Source: an uncultured Corynebacterium sp.
GTDB lineage: Bacteria > Actinomycetota > Actinomycetes > Mycobacteriales > Mycobacteriaceae
Direction of reading: 5' to 3'
NCBI GenBank assembly: GCA_946223355.1
Contig: CAMIPB010000049.1
Span: 1 to 9,073, forward strand
DNA: 9,073 bases
Positions 1 to 5,499 of the stretch are shown here, one piece after another. The position numbers were made by a program, and so were the translations under genes. The number at the start of each line of letters is the position of its first letter. Position 1 is the first letter of the stretch. Below the pieces are notes generated by a model. The model ran no database searches. It saw only the letters and a list, made by a program, of their open reading frames with translations, and was not told where the DNA came from.

Positions 1-74
1 GCCCAAATGGCATTGGTAGAGCTATTGAGATCGAGGTCCAGCGCTACAAGTGCTCGAAGATTAGGGTGCGTCAT
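1..74 (-). CDS. Start of a downstream operon gene, truncated by the window edge
   Basis: An ATG at 74-72 overlaps the TGA stop of the 186-residue gene upstream (ATGA overlap), and the frame stays open to the edge for 24 codons, beginning MTHPNLRALVALDLDLNSST. The four-base overlap is the usual sign of translational coupling and is the main support for this being a real start. The visible residues are too few to name a family. From its position after a glycosyltransferase gene it probably belongs to the same surface polysaccharide operon; that is inference. Confidence 0.6.
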   Translation of the reverse strand, partial: MTHPNLRALVALDLDLNSSTNAIW

Positions 75-631
75 TTTTTCTCGTCGAATCGTTTCTCTAC
101 TAGCAGGGACAGGAAATTCCAAATATCGGATTGAGGGGCGCCCTCTTCAAGATCTTCGCTAGGAATATTTGAGAGATCCCCTGTGCAGGTGGATTTTAGA
201 TAGGAACTATCAAATTTCGGGCCACTTGTGGGTGACGGAACGAAAAGCACTGCTCTTCCGCTTGCACGAAAAATTCGTCCGGCTTCGAAAAGCTCTTTAG
301 CTAAATGACGTTGGGAACCTGAATCCGCGCCCAACCAAGGACCGCTGTAAAAAGCCTCTTCGTCCAAAATTAGGCGCGAAAAGTTTTCGTGATGAGCTTG
401 CTCCTCTAGAAGGCCCGGTACACCGAAAACAAAGGGAGTTTCCTTAGGCCAAAGCTCCTTCATCTGGGAAGATGCTACCAGCAGCGATGTATTCTCCATT
501 TTGGGAAACATTGCGTCACCGAGGAAATTGCCAAACCCTAAGCCGAAACTATTCTTCTTCACCGGAGGGGTAGATGAGCGCCCTAGAAGTTCAAGCAATC
601 TTCCCACATCACCATTAGCCTGAGCTGGCAT
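71..631 (-). CDS. Unidentified 186-residue protein of the polysaccharide operon
   Basis: I do not recognise a named family. The ATG at 631 directly abuts the TAA stop (634-632) of the glycosyltransferase gene and is preceded by a strong Shine-Dalgarno, AAAGGAGG (647-640 on the minus strand), which lies inside the last codons of that gene, so translation is very probably coupled. The stop overlaps the ATG of the next gene. No signal peptide or membrane segment is visible, so a cytoplasmic protein is likely. The middle carries the string LILDEEAFYSGPWLGADSG (about residues 88-106), followed by a helix-like segment (LAKELFEAGRIFRASGRAVL) and a hydrophobic LFVPSP strand, which together look like a small alpha/beta domain. 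The C-terminal 50 residues are acidic and low in obvious structure. It may be an accessory domain for the adjoining glycosyltransferase or for the next gene product, split off as its own polypeptide; this is inference from gene order only. Confidence 0.75.
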   Translation of the reverse strand: MPAQANGDVGRLLELLGRSSTPPVKKNSFGLGFGNFLGDAMFPKMENTSLLVASSQMKELWPKETPFVFGVPGLLEEQAHHENFSRLILDEEAFYSGPWLGADSGSQRHLAKELFEAGRIFRASGRAVLFVPSPTSGPKFDSSYLKSTCTGDLSNIPSEDLEEGAPQSDIWNFLSLLVEKRFDEKK

Positions 632-2230
632 TTAGAATTCCTCCTTTAGTTGGGGAAACTTTTCCATGACCATCTCCCAAAGCTGCGTACGGGCTCCAAG
701 TGCATCTCCGACAGCAGTTTTTACCGTCACGGGTTTGCTGGACAGAATTGAGTTTGGCTCAACAAACCCCCAACTCTTGGCTGACGAACCTGCATAGTCA
801 CTCCATTTTGATGGCAGGAAGGGGTTAACGCTGTGATGAGAACCGGTCTTGGCATCGTTGACAATTAAGTAGTCGAGTTTTTCCGTAGTTGATAAAAACT
901 TCAAGAAGGGAAGTGAGGCGTTAAAAGTTACTTGATCCTCAATGCCCTCGGCCCCTACGCCGTCATAAGCTCGCTTTACGTAGTCTTCGTATTGTCGTCG
1001 AGACATGTTACGGGGACGCTGGTTTCCCGGACCCGACGGGATGAAGTTTGTAAAGACATGCAGGTGGACTCTCGCGCGCAGCTTTTCGGGCAGTGTGCGA
1101 ATCGCAGCTGTTACTTCGGTGATGCTACGGCTTGAGTAAAACTCGCCGAAGTAACCGAGATTCAATTTCGAATCATCGACTTCGTACCCAGATTCCTCTC
1201 GGAGGTAATATGACCGTGGAAGAGTTGGGTGGTTCGAGACAACGGCCTTTTCCTCCACTCGTGCTTTGAGCTTGGGCGAAGAAATTCGGTCGAGCATTTC
1301 CGATTTTTGATTCGAATTCGTAAACATAATTTCGTCTGCGAACGCGTAAACCAAGTATTCTGCAAGAGAAAAAACGGAATACTCTACGTCTTCTAGTTCT
1401 GGGTATTTGGTCACCAAGTCCGCGATGAAAACGCGAGTCAGTTCATCGTCTGGAATGCTGCCGCCCCGAGGAAGGCCTTCGACATCGAGCGACATTGGAT
1501 CAGAAAACTCTGCTATCCAATGAACCGAAGGATGGCGCTTTTTGAAAAGTCTTGCAGCAAACATGCTAGGCGCCCACATAGCGCGCGAATACAGAGTCTC
1601 GTAAGAAGCACCTTCTGCTATCTTTCGTTCTGCGAAATCATTAGCACGAATCGCAAAAGTCTTGAATGGTTCCCAAGAAGCCCACGATGGTGCGACCGGG
1701 AGGAAATACTTGGATGCTACATACGGATCTGCAATACATTCGATTGTTAAATCCTGCTTTTTGCGGTGGAGGAAAGAGCAGGAGACGACGTCAAATGATT
1801 GGGCGAAGTTTCTGATTCGTTTGGACGCAACCGTGGCGCCGGTATCTTGAAATGGGGAGAAGTTGTATAAAAAGGCAATACCTTTTGCTGGTGGTACGAT
1901 TTTGCTCCACGCGATGTCTCTATTGGACTTTGCCTGTAGCAAATCGGAAAGGAAGCGCCGTCGGTTAGGCTCTTCGGATACCTCGAGGAGTCCTAGTTGG
2001 AGAATCTTTTGTTTTGCTGACTGAAATGTCCTGATGGATTCAATAGATGATTGATTCTGTATACACAGATTCAGAAAATCAATTAGTTGGACAAAATCAT
2101 CAAAGTGTAGCGACCTATCCTTAAGACGCTGGCAGGCATTCGATGTAACCTCGGAGTCGATGCTCTGCAGAACAGAATAGATTTGGCTCGTAGTCTCCGG
2201 TACGAGCCGGTATTCCTCATCTTTTGCCAT
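632..2230 (-). CDS. GT-B type (GT4-like) glycosyltransferase, 532 aa
   Basis: Probably transfers a sugar from a nucleotide donor during assembly of a surface polysaccharide, in the cytoplasm or at the inner face of the membrane. The first ~110 residues are a helical N-terminal extension. From about residue 117 comes the start of a GT-B fold: a hydrophobic strand followed by FSPFQDTGATVASKRI, the usual place for acceptor binding. The phrase WIAEFSDPMSLDVEG, at the end of the N-terminal half, matches the D-P-(W/L/M) turn seen in many actinobacterial GT4-like enzymes. A second Rossmann-like half starts around LNLGYFGEFYSSRSITEV, and the SNHPTLPR segment precedes it. A clear C-terminal E-x7-E motif is not obvious, so the family call is broad and donor and acceptor cannot be told. 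I chose ATG 2230 (MAKDEEYRL). A TTG at 2248 would add six residues (MIIHNP), and neither start has a convincing Shine-Dalgarno. The gene starts 29 bases after the membrane protein gene and abuts the next gene. Confidence 0.75.
   Translation of the reverse strand: MAKDEEYRLVPETTSQIYSVLQSIDSEVTSNACQRLKDRSLHFDDFVQLIDFLNLCIQNQSSIESIRTFQSAKQKILQLGLLEVSEEPNRRRFLSDLLQAKSNRDIAWSKIVPPAKGIAFLYNFSPFQDTGATVASKRIRNFAQSFDVVSCSFLHRKKQDLTIECIADPYVASKYFLPVAPSWASWEPFKTFAIRANDFAERKIAEGASYETLYSRAMWAPSMFAARLFKKRHPSVHWIAEFSDPMSLDVEGLPRGGSIPDDELTRVFIADLVTKYPELEDVEYSVFSLAEYLVYAFADEIMFTNSNQKSEMLDRISSPKLKARVEEKAVVSNHPTLPRSYYLREESGYEVDDSKLNLGYFGEFYSSRSITEVTAAIRTLPEKLRARVHLHVFTNFIPSGPGNQRPRNMSRRQYEDYVKRAYDGVGAEGIEDQVTFNASLPFLKFLSTTEKLDYLIVNDAKTGSHHSVNPFLPSKWSDYAGSSAKSWGFVEPNSILSSKPVTVKTAVGDALGARTQLWEMVMEKFPQLKEEF
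640..647 (-). promoter_or_regulatory. Strong Shine-Dalgarno inside the end of the upstream gene
   Basis: AAAGGAGG on the minus strand, 8 bases before the ATG at 631. It is encoded by the Lys-Glu-Glu codons at the C-terminus of the glycosyltransferase, so the same bases serve as coding sequence and as ribosome binding site. It fixes the start of the 186-residue gene and supports translational coupling. Confidence 0.8.
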
Positions 2231-2259
2231 TGGATTATGAATTATCAATACAGTTTCAG

Positions 2260-2670
2260 TTACTTCAAACCCTTGAGGGTTTCTTCATTGAGCAAGCGCG
2301 CCAACCGGGCTTCACGACGGACGGCTTGGGCTTGCTTGGAAATTTCACTTACTGCTCCCTGCTGGCTTTGTGTGGCCTGAATATCGGCCAGTTTATGGTC
2401 CAGCGCCCGAATGGACTCCTCGATTCGCAGTAGTCGGTCGTTAGCGAGGTCGGGAGCGGCTGTGTGTGGATTGACAACTACCTTTTTGATGGCAGACAGC
2501 GATCTCCGCATGCGCAAGTGCGAAACTACTGGGATGAGTAGGGTGACGAGAGCCAGAAAGCCGAGAGCAATGTCACTCACCCCGAAGAACGCTAGGAGTG
2601 CGGCGGCCAAAGAAAGCACCATTACAGCACCTAGTGCGGCTACGTACAAACTTCTTTCCGGTAAACGCAT
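2260..2670 (-). CDS. Small membrane protein, two TM helices and coiled-coil tail, 136 aa
   Basis: Function not recognised. The start is ATG 2670 (MRLPERSLYVAALGAV), because GGAGGAA (2683-2677) sits six bases upstream; the longer frame from TTG 2703 has no such site and would nearly abut the wecC stop. Residues ~8-30 (LYVAALGAVMVLSLAAALLA and on) and ~32-51 (DIALGFLALVTLLIPVVSHL) are two hydrophobic helices joined by a very short turn. The basic RMRRSLSAIKK follows, so the positive-inside rule places both ends in the cytoplasm. The last ~60 residues are charged and heptad-like (LLRIEESIRALDHKLADIQ, then a second helix rich in Arg, Glu and Leu), consistent with a coiled coil. Sitting between wecC and the glycosyltransferase in one operon, it could be an oligomerising membrane anchor for the polysaccharide enzymes. 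That role is inferred from architecture and context only. Confidence 0.8.
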   Translation of the reverse strand: MRLPERSLYVAALGAVMVLSLAAALLAFFGVSDIALGFLALVTLLIPVVSHLRMRRSLSAIKKVVVNPHTAAPDLANDRLLRIEESIRALDHKLADIQATQSQQGAVSEISKQAQAVRREARLARLLNEETLKGLK

Positions 2671-2676
2671 TGTGGT

Positions 2677-2683
2677 TTCCTCC
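2677..2683 (-). promoter_or_regulatory. Shine-Dalgarno that decides the start of the membrane protein
   Basis: GGAGGAA on the minus strand, followed by ACCACA and then ATG 2670. It favours the 136-residue product over the 147-residue product that would start at TTG 2703. Confidence 0.75.
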
Positions 2684-2693
2684 AAGCTGCCTT

Positions 2694-3935
2694 CTACGCC
2701 CAAAGGCCCTTTGTATCGACGATGGGCTTTCCATTCAGTAGATGCCGGTCCACGGCTTTAAATTCCTTGTGGTCGACAAGCATGACAATTACGTCTGCAT
2801 TTCGGATGGCTTCGTCGACTGAGGCTAAAACTACATTCTTCTTTTCGGACAATGAGGCTGGTAATGAATCGATATTTGGCTCTACCGCAAGAATTTGCGT
2901 GCCGCTCAGTTGGTCGGCTAACTGAGTGACAATACTGAGTGCTGGGGATTCACGCAGATCGTCGATATCGGGCTTAAAAGCTAGACCGAAAGTTGCGACT
3001 TTCTGTGCGCCTTGGGCTTTGTCTACTTTGTCTTTAACCTGCTCGATCACCCATTTAGGCTTGTTGTCATTGACCTCACGCGCAGTTTTAATGAGGCGAG
3101 AGTTTTCTCGGTCCGCAGCAACGATGAACCACGGGTCAACTGCAATGCAGTGACCGCCAACGCCCGGGCCAGGCTGCAGAATATTTACGCGTGGATGGTG
3201 ATTTGCGAGCTTGATTAGCTCCCATACATCAATGCCAAGTTTATCGCAGATCAGGGACAGCTCATTGGCAAGTGCGATGTTTACATCGCGGAACGTATTT
3301 TCAGTCAACTTGGCCATCTCCGCGGTGGCCGCGTCCGTCGGGAGGAGCTCGCCCTCGCAGAATGAAGCGTAGATTTCGGTTGCGCGACGGGTCGCTTCTT
3401 CAGTCATGCCGCCGATGATGCGGTCATTGGTTTTGAGTTCGGACATTGCGACGCCTGGCAGAATGCGTTCAGGGCAGTGCGCGAAGTGAAGTTTCTCTCC
3501 GTCCTTAAATTCTGGGCGAAGTTCAAAGATGCGCTGAGCCATCTTTTCCGTAGTCTTTGGTGGGGAAGTTGACTCTAGAATCACTAGCTCGTCGCCTTCC
3601 AGCAGTGGAGCGATGGATTCCGCAGCACTGTAGATGAACTTCATGTCGATGTCATAGTCTGCAGTGAATGGAGTGGGAACCGCGATCACATATGCATCTG
3701 CGTGAATGGGAGTTGTAGTGGCGTTAAAGTTTCCAGATTCTATTGCAGCTTTAAGAGAACTTTCCAAGCCTGGTTCGACGATAGTGACTTCACCACGGTT
3801 GATTTGCTCTACCGCTTCAGCATTGATATCGATGCCTGTTACCTTTACGCCTGAATTAGCCAAGGTTACTGCGGTAGGAAGCCCGATATAGCCTAGTCCG
3901 ACGAATGCTACGTGCTGCTTGGTAGGGGGATTCAA
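2694..3935 (-). CDS. wecC: UDP-N-acetyl-D-mannosamine dehydrogenase
   Basis: Oxidises UDP-ManNAc to UDP-ManNAcA with two NAD+, giving the acidic sugar donor for surface polymers; it is a cytoplasmic member of the UDP-glucose/GDP-mannose dehydrogenase family. Visible landmarks are the N-terminal Rossmann loop GLGYIGLP (residues 13-20), the STSPPKTTE segment (122-130), CPERILPG (154-161), the central KLTENTFRDVNIALANE helix (209-225) with its conserved lysine, and GPGVGGHCIAVDPWF (256-270) carrying the catalytic Cys263. The C-terminal domain contains FGLAFKPDIDDLRESPA (316-332). The 413-residue length is normal and nothing essential is missing. GHCIAVDPWF is typical of the WecC branch rather than of UDP-glucose dehydrogenase; that assignment is from family knowledge. 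The start is TTG 3935 with AAGGAA five bases upstream; no in-frame ATG or GTG lies nearby. It is the first gene of the second transcription unit. No wecB-like 2-epimerase lies in this window, so UDP-ManNAc must come from elsewhere. Confidence 0.93.
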   Translation of the reverse strand: MNPPTKQHVAFVGLGYIGLPTAVTLANSGVKVTGIDINAEAVEQINRGEVTIVEPGLESSLKAAIESGNFNATTTPIHADAYVIAVPTPFTADYDIDMKFIYSAAESIAPLLEGDELVILESTSPPKTTEKMAQRIFELRPEFKDGEKLHFAHCPERILPGVAMSELKTNDRIIGGMTEEATRRATEIYASFCEGELLPTDAATAEMAKLTENTFRDVNIALANELSLICDKLGIDVWELIKLANHHPRVNILQPGPGVGGHCIAVDPWFIVAADRENSRLIKTAREVNDNKPKWVIEQVKDKVDKAQGAQKVATFGLAFKPDIDDLRESPALSIVTQLADQLSGTQILAVEPNIDSLPASLSEKKNVVLASVDEAIRNADVIVMLVDHKEFKAVDRHLLNGKPIVDTKGLWA

Positions 3936-3940
3936 AGGTA

Positions 3941-3946
3941 TTCCTT
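3941..3946 (-). promoter_or_regulatory. Ribosome binding site supporting the TTG start of wecC
   Basis: AAGGAA on the minus strand, then TACCT, then TTG 3935. The spacing of five bases is acceptable, and it explains how a TTG can serve as the start. Confidence 0.6.
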
Positions 3947-3989
3947 CAATCTATGCGTTCTGGAGTATGGTTCTGTTGAGTGCGTCTGT

Positions 3990-3997
3990 ATTGTACA
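3990..3997 (-). promoter_or_regulatory. Probable extended -10 promoter for wecC
   Basis: The minus strand reads TGTACAAT at 3997-3990, an extended -10 element (TGT then a TATAAT-like hexamer), about 55 bases before the wecC start. No good -35 is visible at 16-18 bases upstream, which is common for extended -10 promoters. A start site near 3983 would give a leader of about 48 bases. The hexamer lies inside a near-perfect palindrome (3990-4005). Confidence 0.45.
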
Positions 3998-4005
3998 TGA
4001 ACAAT
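3990..4005. promoter_or_regulatory. Operator-like palindrome over the wecC -10
   Basis: ATTGTACATGAACAAT is a 16-base palindrome in which seven of eight base pairs match (the sixth pair is A/A). It covers the candidate -10 hexamer of wecC, the place where a dimeric repressor would act. No regulator gene is present in the window, so the factor is unknown. Confidence 0.35.
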
Positions 4006-4018
4006 TGGAAGCGAGCCC

Positions 4019-4527
4019 TTAAGGCCAAAGAAAGTAGCGATCTGGTTTCCTCCTGCCTTGGGAAAAATCGCACACAGATGGCCCTATTGGTAGGTTGCGG
4101 TATTTATTTCCATTCCTAGGCAGACTGTTAACACGCACAGAGTATCTGTCTCCAGCAAAAAGTAGACTGATAACCTTACTATCGCCTCCAGAAGGAAAAT
4201 GGTCATATCAATACTGGCGGCCGCTTCAATCAGTCTGTTAAGAGGCCCAGACGCGTCTGAGTGTTTGCTCTGGCGGAGCTGTGGTTCGCGCGTAAAGCAG
4301 CACCTACTTGAGAAACTAGGCCCTCTCGAATGAAGGCGACTATCGTGGGTAGGTCCTGAATTAACTCTTCTTATTCTAAGAAGGGGATGCGCGCTACAGT
4401 GATCGAAGACCCTCACATGCTGATCTGAAAGTTCAACCTGAAGGATATCCTCCAAACGTTGCATGCCCCAGTGAGATGTGTACGCACGGAGTCCGACGAA
4501 CAACTTAGATACAAACGTTGCTCTTGA
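4019..4527 (-). pseudogene. Remnant of an unidentified gene, at least two frames
   Basis: Family not recognised. Two adjoining minus-strand pieces look protein-like. The first, open from 4527 to 4084, begins SRATFVSKLFVGLRAYTSHW and later reads SGPLNRLIEAAASID near 4210. The second, in another frame from 4207 to a TAA at 4021-4019, contains GGDSKVISLLFAGDRYSVRV and ends RKPDRYFLWP. The second piece has normal alternation of hydrophobic and charged residues and an intact stop, so it may be the true C-terminus of the decayed protein. The junction near 4210 would be one frameshift. No start with a Shine-Dalgarno was found upstream; the frame is closed by TAG at 4530-4528. If real, this is the C-terminal 170 residues or so of a gene that once lay between the ATP-grasp gene and wecC. 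Chance open frames cannot be excluded. Confidence 0.3.
4248..4259. repeat. Perfect 12-base palindrome
   Basis: CAGACGCGTCTG is a perfect palindrome lying in the gene-poor stretch. It is short, has no flanking U tract, and sits far from any start codon, so it is recorded without a function. Confidence 0.3.
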
Positions 4528-4655
4528 CTATTCCGCTATTTCGCCATCCTATTATTGGACGGATCGGATATCGTCAGAAGCAGCTTGAGAAGCGGTTAGA
4601 CAAAGATTGATGTTGAGTCCCTCGCGTCGGACCTGTTCTCTATTTTCGATTCACC

Positions 4656-4690
4656 TTTTAAAGCGCACAAAAGAACCGCGTGCGCTTTTA
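4656..4690. terminator. Strong hairpin, likely bidirectional terminator
   Basis: AAAGCGCAC (4660-4668) pairs perfectly with GTGCGCTTT (4680-4688) around an 11-base loop. The stem has nine pairs, six in the GCGCAC core. On the plus strand it is followed by a T then A, so the right arm ends in a run of four T. On the minus strand the arm ends in three T before AAAA. A-rich and T-rich bases at the stem foot on both sides are typical of bidirectional rho-independent terminators. It lies just past the stop codon (4706-4704) of the acyltransferase-like remnant, which fits a role in ending the transcript that starts at the asparagine-synthetase-like gene. Confidence 0.5.
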
Positions 4691-4703
4691 GTACGTTGCG
4701 ATT

Positions 4704-5395
4704 CTATAGTTGCTTCCACCAAGCAAGTGGATAGGGCGTAGTCGATGATTTGTCGAAGCCTTGGGTATATGATATAGCCGACGGATTGACACTATGGTCA
4801 GCACCGATTTGCCGCCTGTGCTGCGATGGACTTGAGAGTAAGCGAAAGCAGAAGGAAGACCCAATCCACCGTGCAACTGTGAACTGCGACTACGTAGATT
4901 GTTACTGCGAATTGCTAGGAACGCAGGTTGCTAAAACTGAATTTAGTGCTTCTTGAACCGGATTCTTCCCCGAGCGTATCGACTGCAGACTAGAAGTCGG
5001 TTGACACTTCAATGTTGCTGCGATTTAGCTGTTTGGTATTGTGAGCCGCACTAGGTTCTCAAAAAATCGATCCTTTGGCATTCCCAGAACTTACGGGGCG
5101 AGGCAGAAGAAACTTTCTACACCATTCAATGGCCTGCCATGAATGGTGTTCGGTTAACGGGCGTAGTGTGAAGGGGGCTGCGTCCTGGGTAGCTCCCCCA
5201 TTTTTCCTCCAGTCTTGAAGAAATACTTGGTGATCTTTTTGCCTTTGTGCAGGGATTAAACGCGAATTAGGCAATAAGTGATCAAAATCTACTCAGTGAT
5301 CGCACTGAGAAAGTTCAGACGTACCGATACAGTATGAAACTGCCTGAATTGGACGGGGACGTGGGACCAATTGATATAGTCTCAATCCGCAGCAT
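4704..5395 (-). pseudogene. Possible remnant of a DUF2156/FemX-like acyltransferase gene
   Basis: A weak call on minus-strand fragments in three frames. From ATG 5395 comes MLRIETISIGPTSPSNSGSF, closed by a stop after YRYV. In a second frame (about 5289-5059) RQKDHQVFLQDWRKNG is followed by FTLRPLTEHHSWQAIEWCRK. The order of a basic helix containing K-x-x-x-F, a linker, a (F/L)RPLT strand and a helix ending near E-W-C resembles the core of DUF2156 (phosphatidylglycerol lysyltransferase-like, GNAT fold) proteins. In a third frame (stop TAG 4706-4704) the end reads GFDKSSTTPYPLAWWKQL, reminiscent of the G-L-R-K-A-K-x-x-Y-x-P tail of that family. Span and order fit a protein of about 230 residues with several indels. 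A strong hairpin follows the stop. The resemblance is from memory of family patterns, and chance remains possible. Confidence 0.3.
5292..5309 (-). terminator. Perfect 7-bp hairpin with tetraloop, possible terminator
   Basis: CTCAGTG and CACTGAG pair perfectly around ATCG. On the minus strand the hairpin is followed by TAGATTTTGATC, a modest T-rich tail. It lies about 190 bases past the stop of the ATP-grasp pseudogene and could end that transcript, although it falls within the range proposed for the next decayed gene. The T tract is weak. Confidence 0.3.
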
Positions 5396-5403
5396 GACGC
5401 ATA

Positions 5404-5437
5404 GCACCAACCAAAATGCTAATTGGTGCCGATTAGC
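5404..5437 (-). repeat. Two overlapping, mutually exclusive hairpins
   Basis: GCACCAA (5404-5410) pairs with TTGGTGC (5423-5429), and GCTAAT (5418-5423) pairs with ATTAGC (5432-5437). Base 5423 belongs to both stems and each stem occupies the loop of the other, so only one can form. On the minus strand the 5' stem (GCTAAT/ATTAGC) is followed by ATTTTGG, a poor terminator-like tail. It lies 60-100 bases past the ATP-grasp stop and just before the candidate start of the next remnant. Confidence 0.35.
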
Positions 5438-5499
5438 GCAGAGGAAACCAACCTTTTTGGAGCCTTCTCACGAGTAGATTCTTACCGCTACCGTACGTA

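Larger units (their letters stand above)
3936..5499. other. 1.56-kb stretch without an intact gene
   Basis: This stretch lies between the ATP-grasp pseudogene and wecC. No frame on either strand gives a protein with recognisable complete domains. The minus strand carries several short open pieces in different frames, separated by stops, which read like parts of decayed genes. These are described as two remnant entries. The stretch also holds several inverted repeats at 5404-5437, 5292-5309, 4660-4688 and 4248-4259, and the wecC promoter at its left end. I see no tRNA, rRNA or CRISPR structure in it. Confidence 0.6.

Noticed and set aside
2411..2761. 116-codon plus-strand frame
   Set aside because: It runs antisense across the membrane protein gene and the end of wecC; no domain and no start signal.
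4084..4503. 139-codon minus-strand frame taken as an intact gene
   Set aside because: It starts at TTG without a Shine-Dalgarno, its composition is unusual (runs of Arg, Ser and Cys), and the better protein-like C-terminus lies in another frame. It is treated as part of a remnant.
4750..4956. 68-codon plus-strand frame in the gene-poor stretch
   Set aside because: No Shine-Dalgarno, no recognisable motif, Cys-rich random-looking sequence opposite a minus-strand remnant.
3936..5499. tRNA, riboswitch or CRISPR array in the long gap
   Set aside because: No cloverleaf or T-loop consensus, no regularly spaced repeats and no known riboswitch core could be seen.
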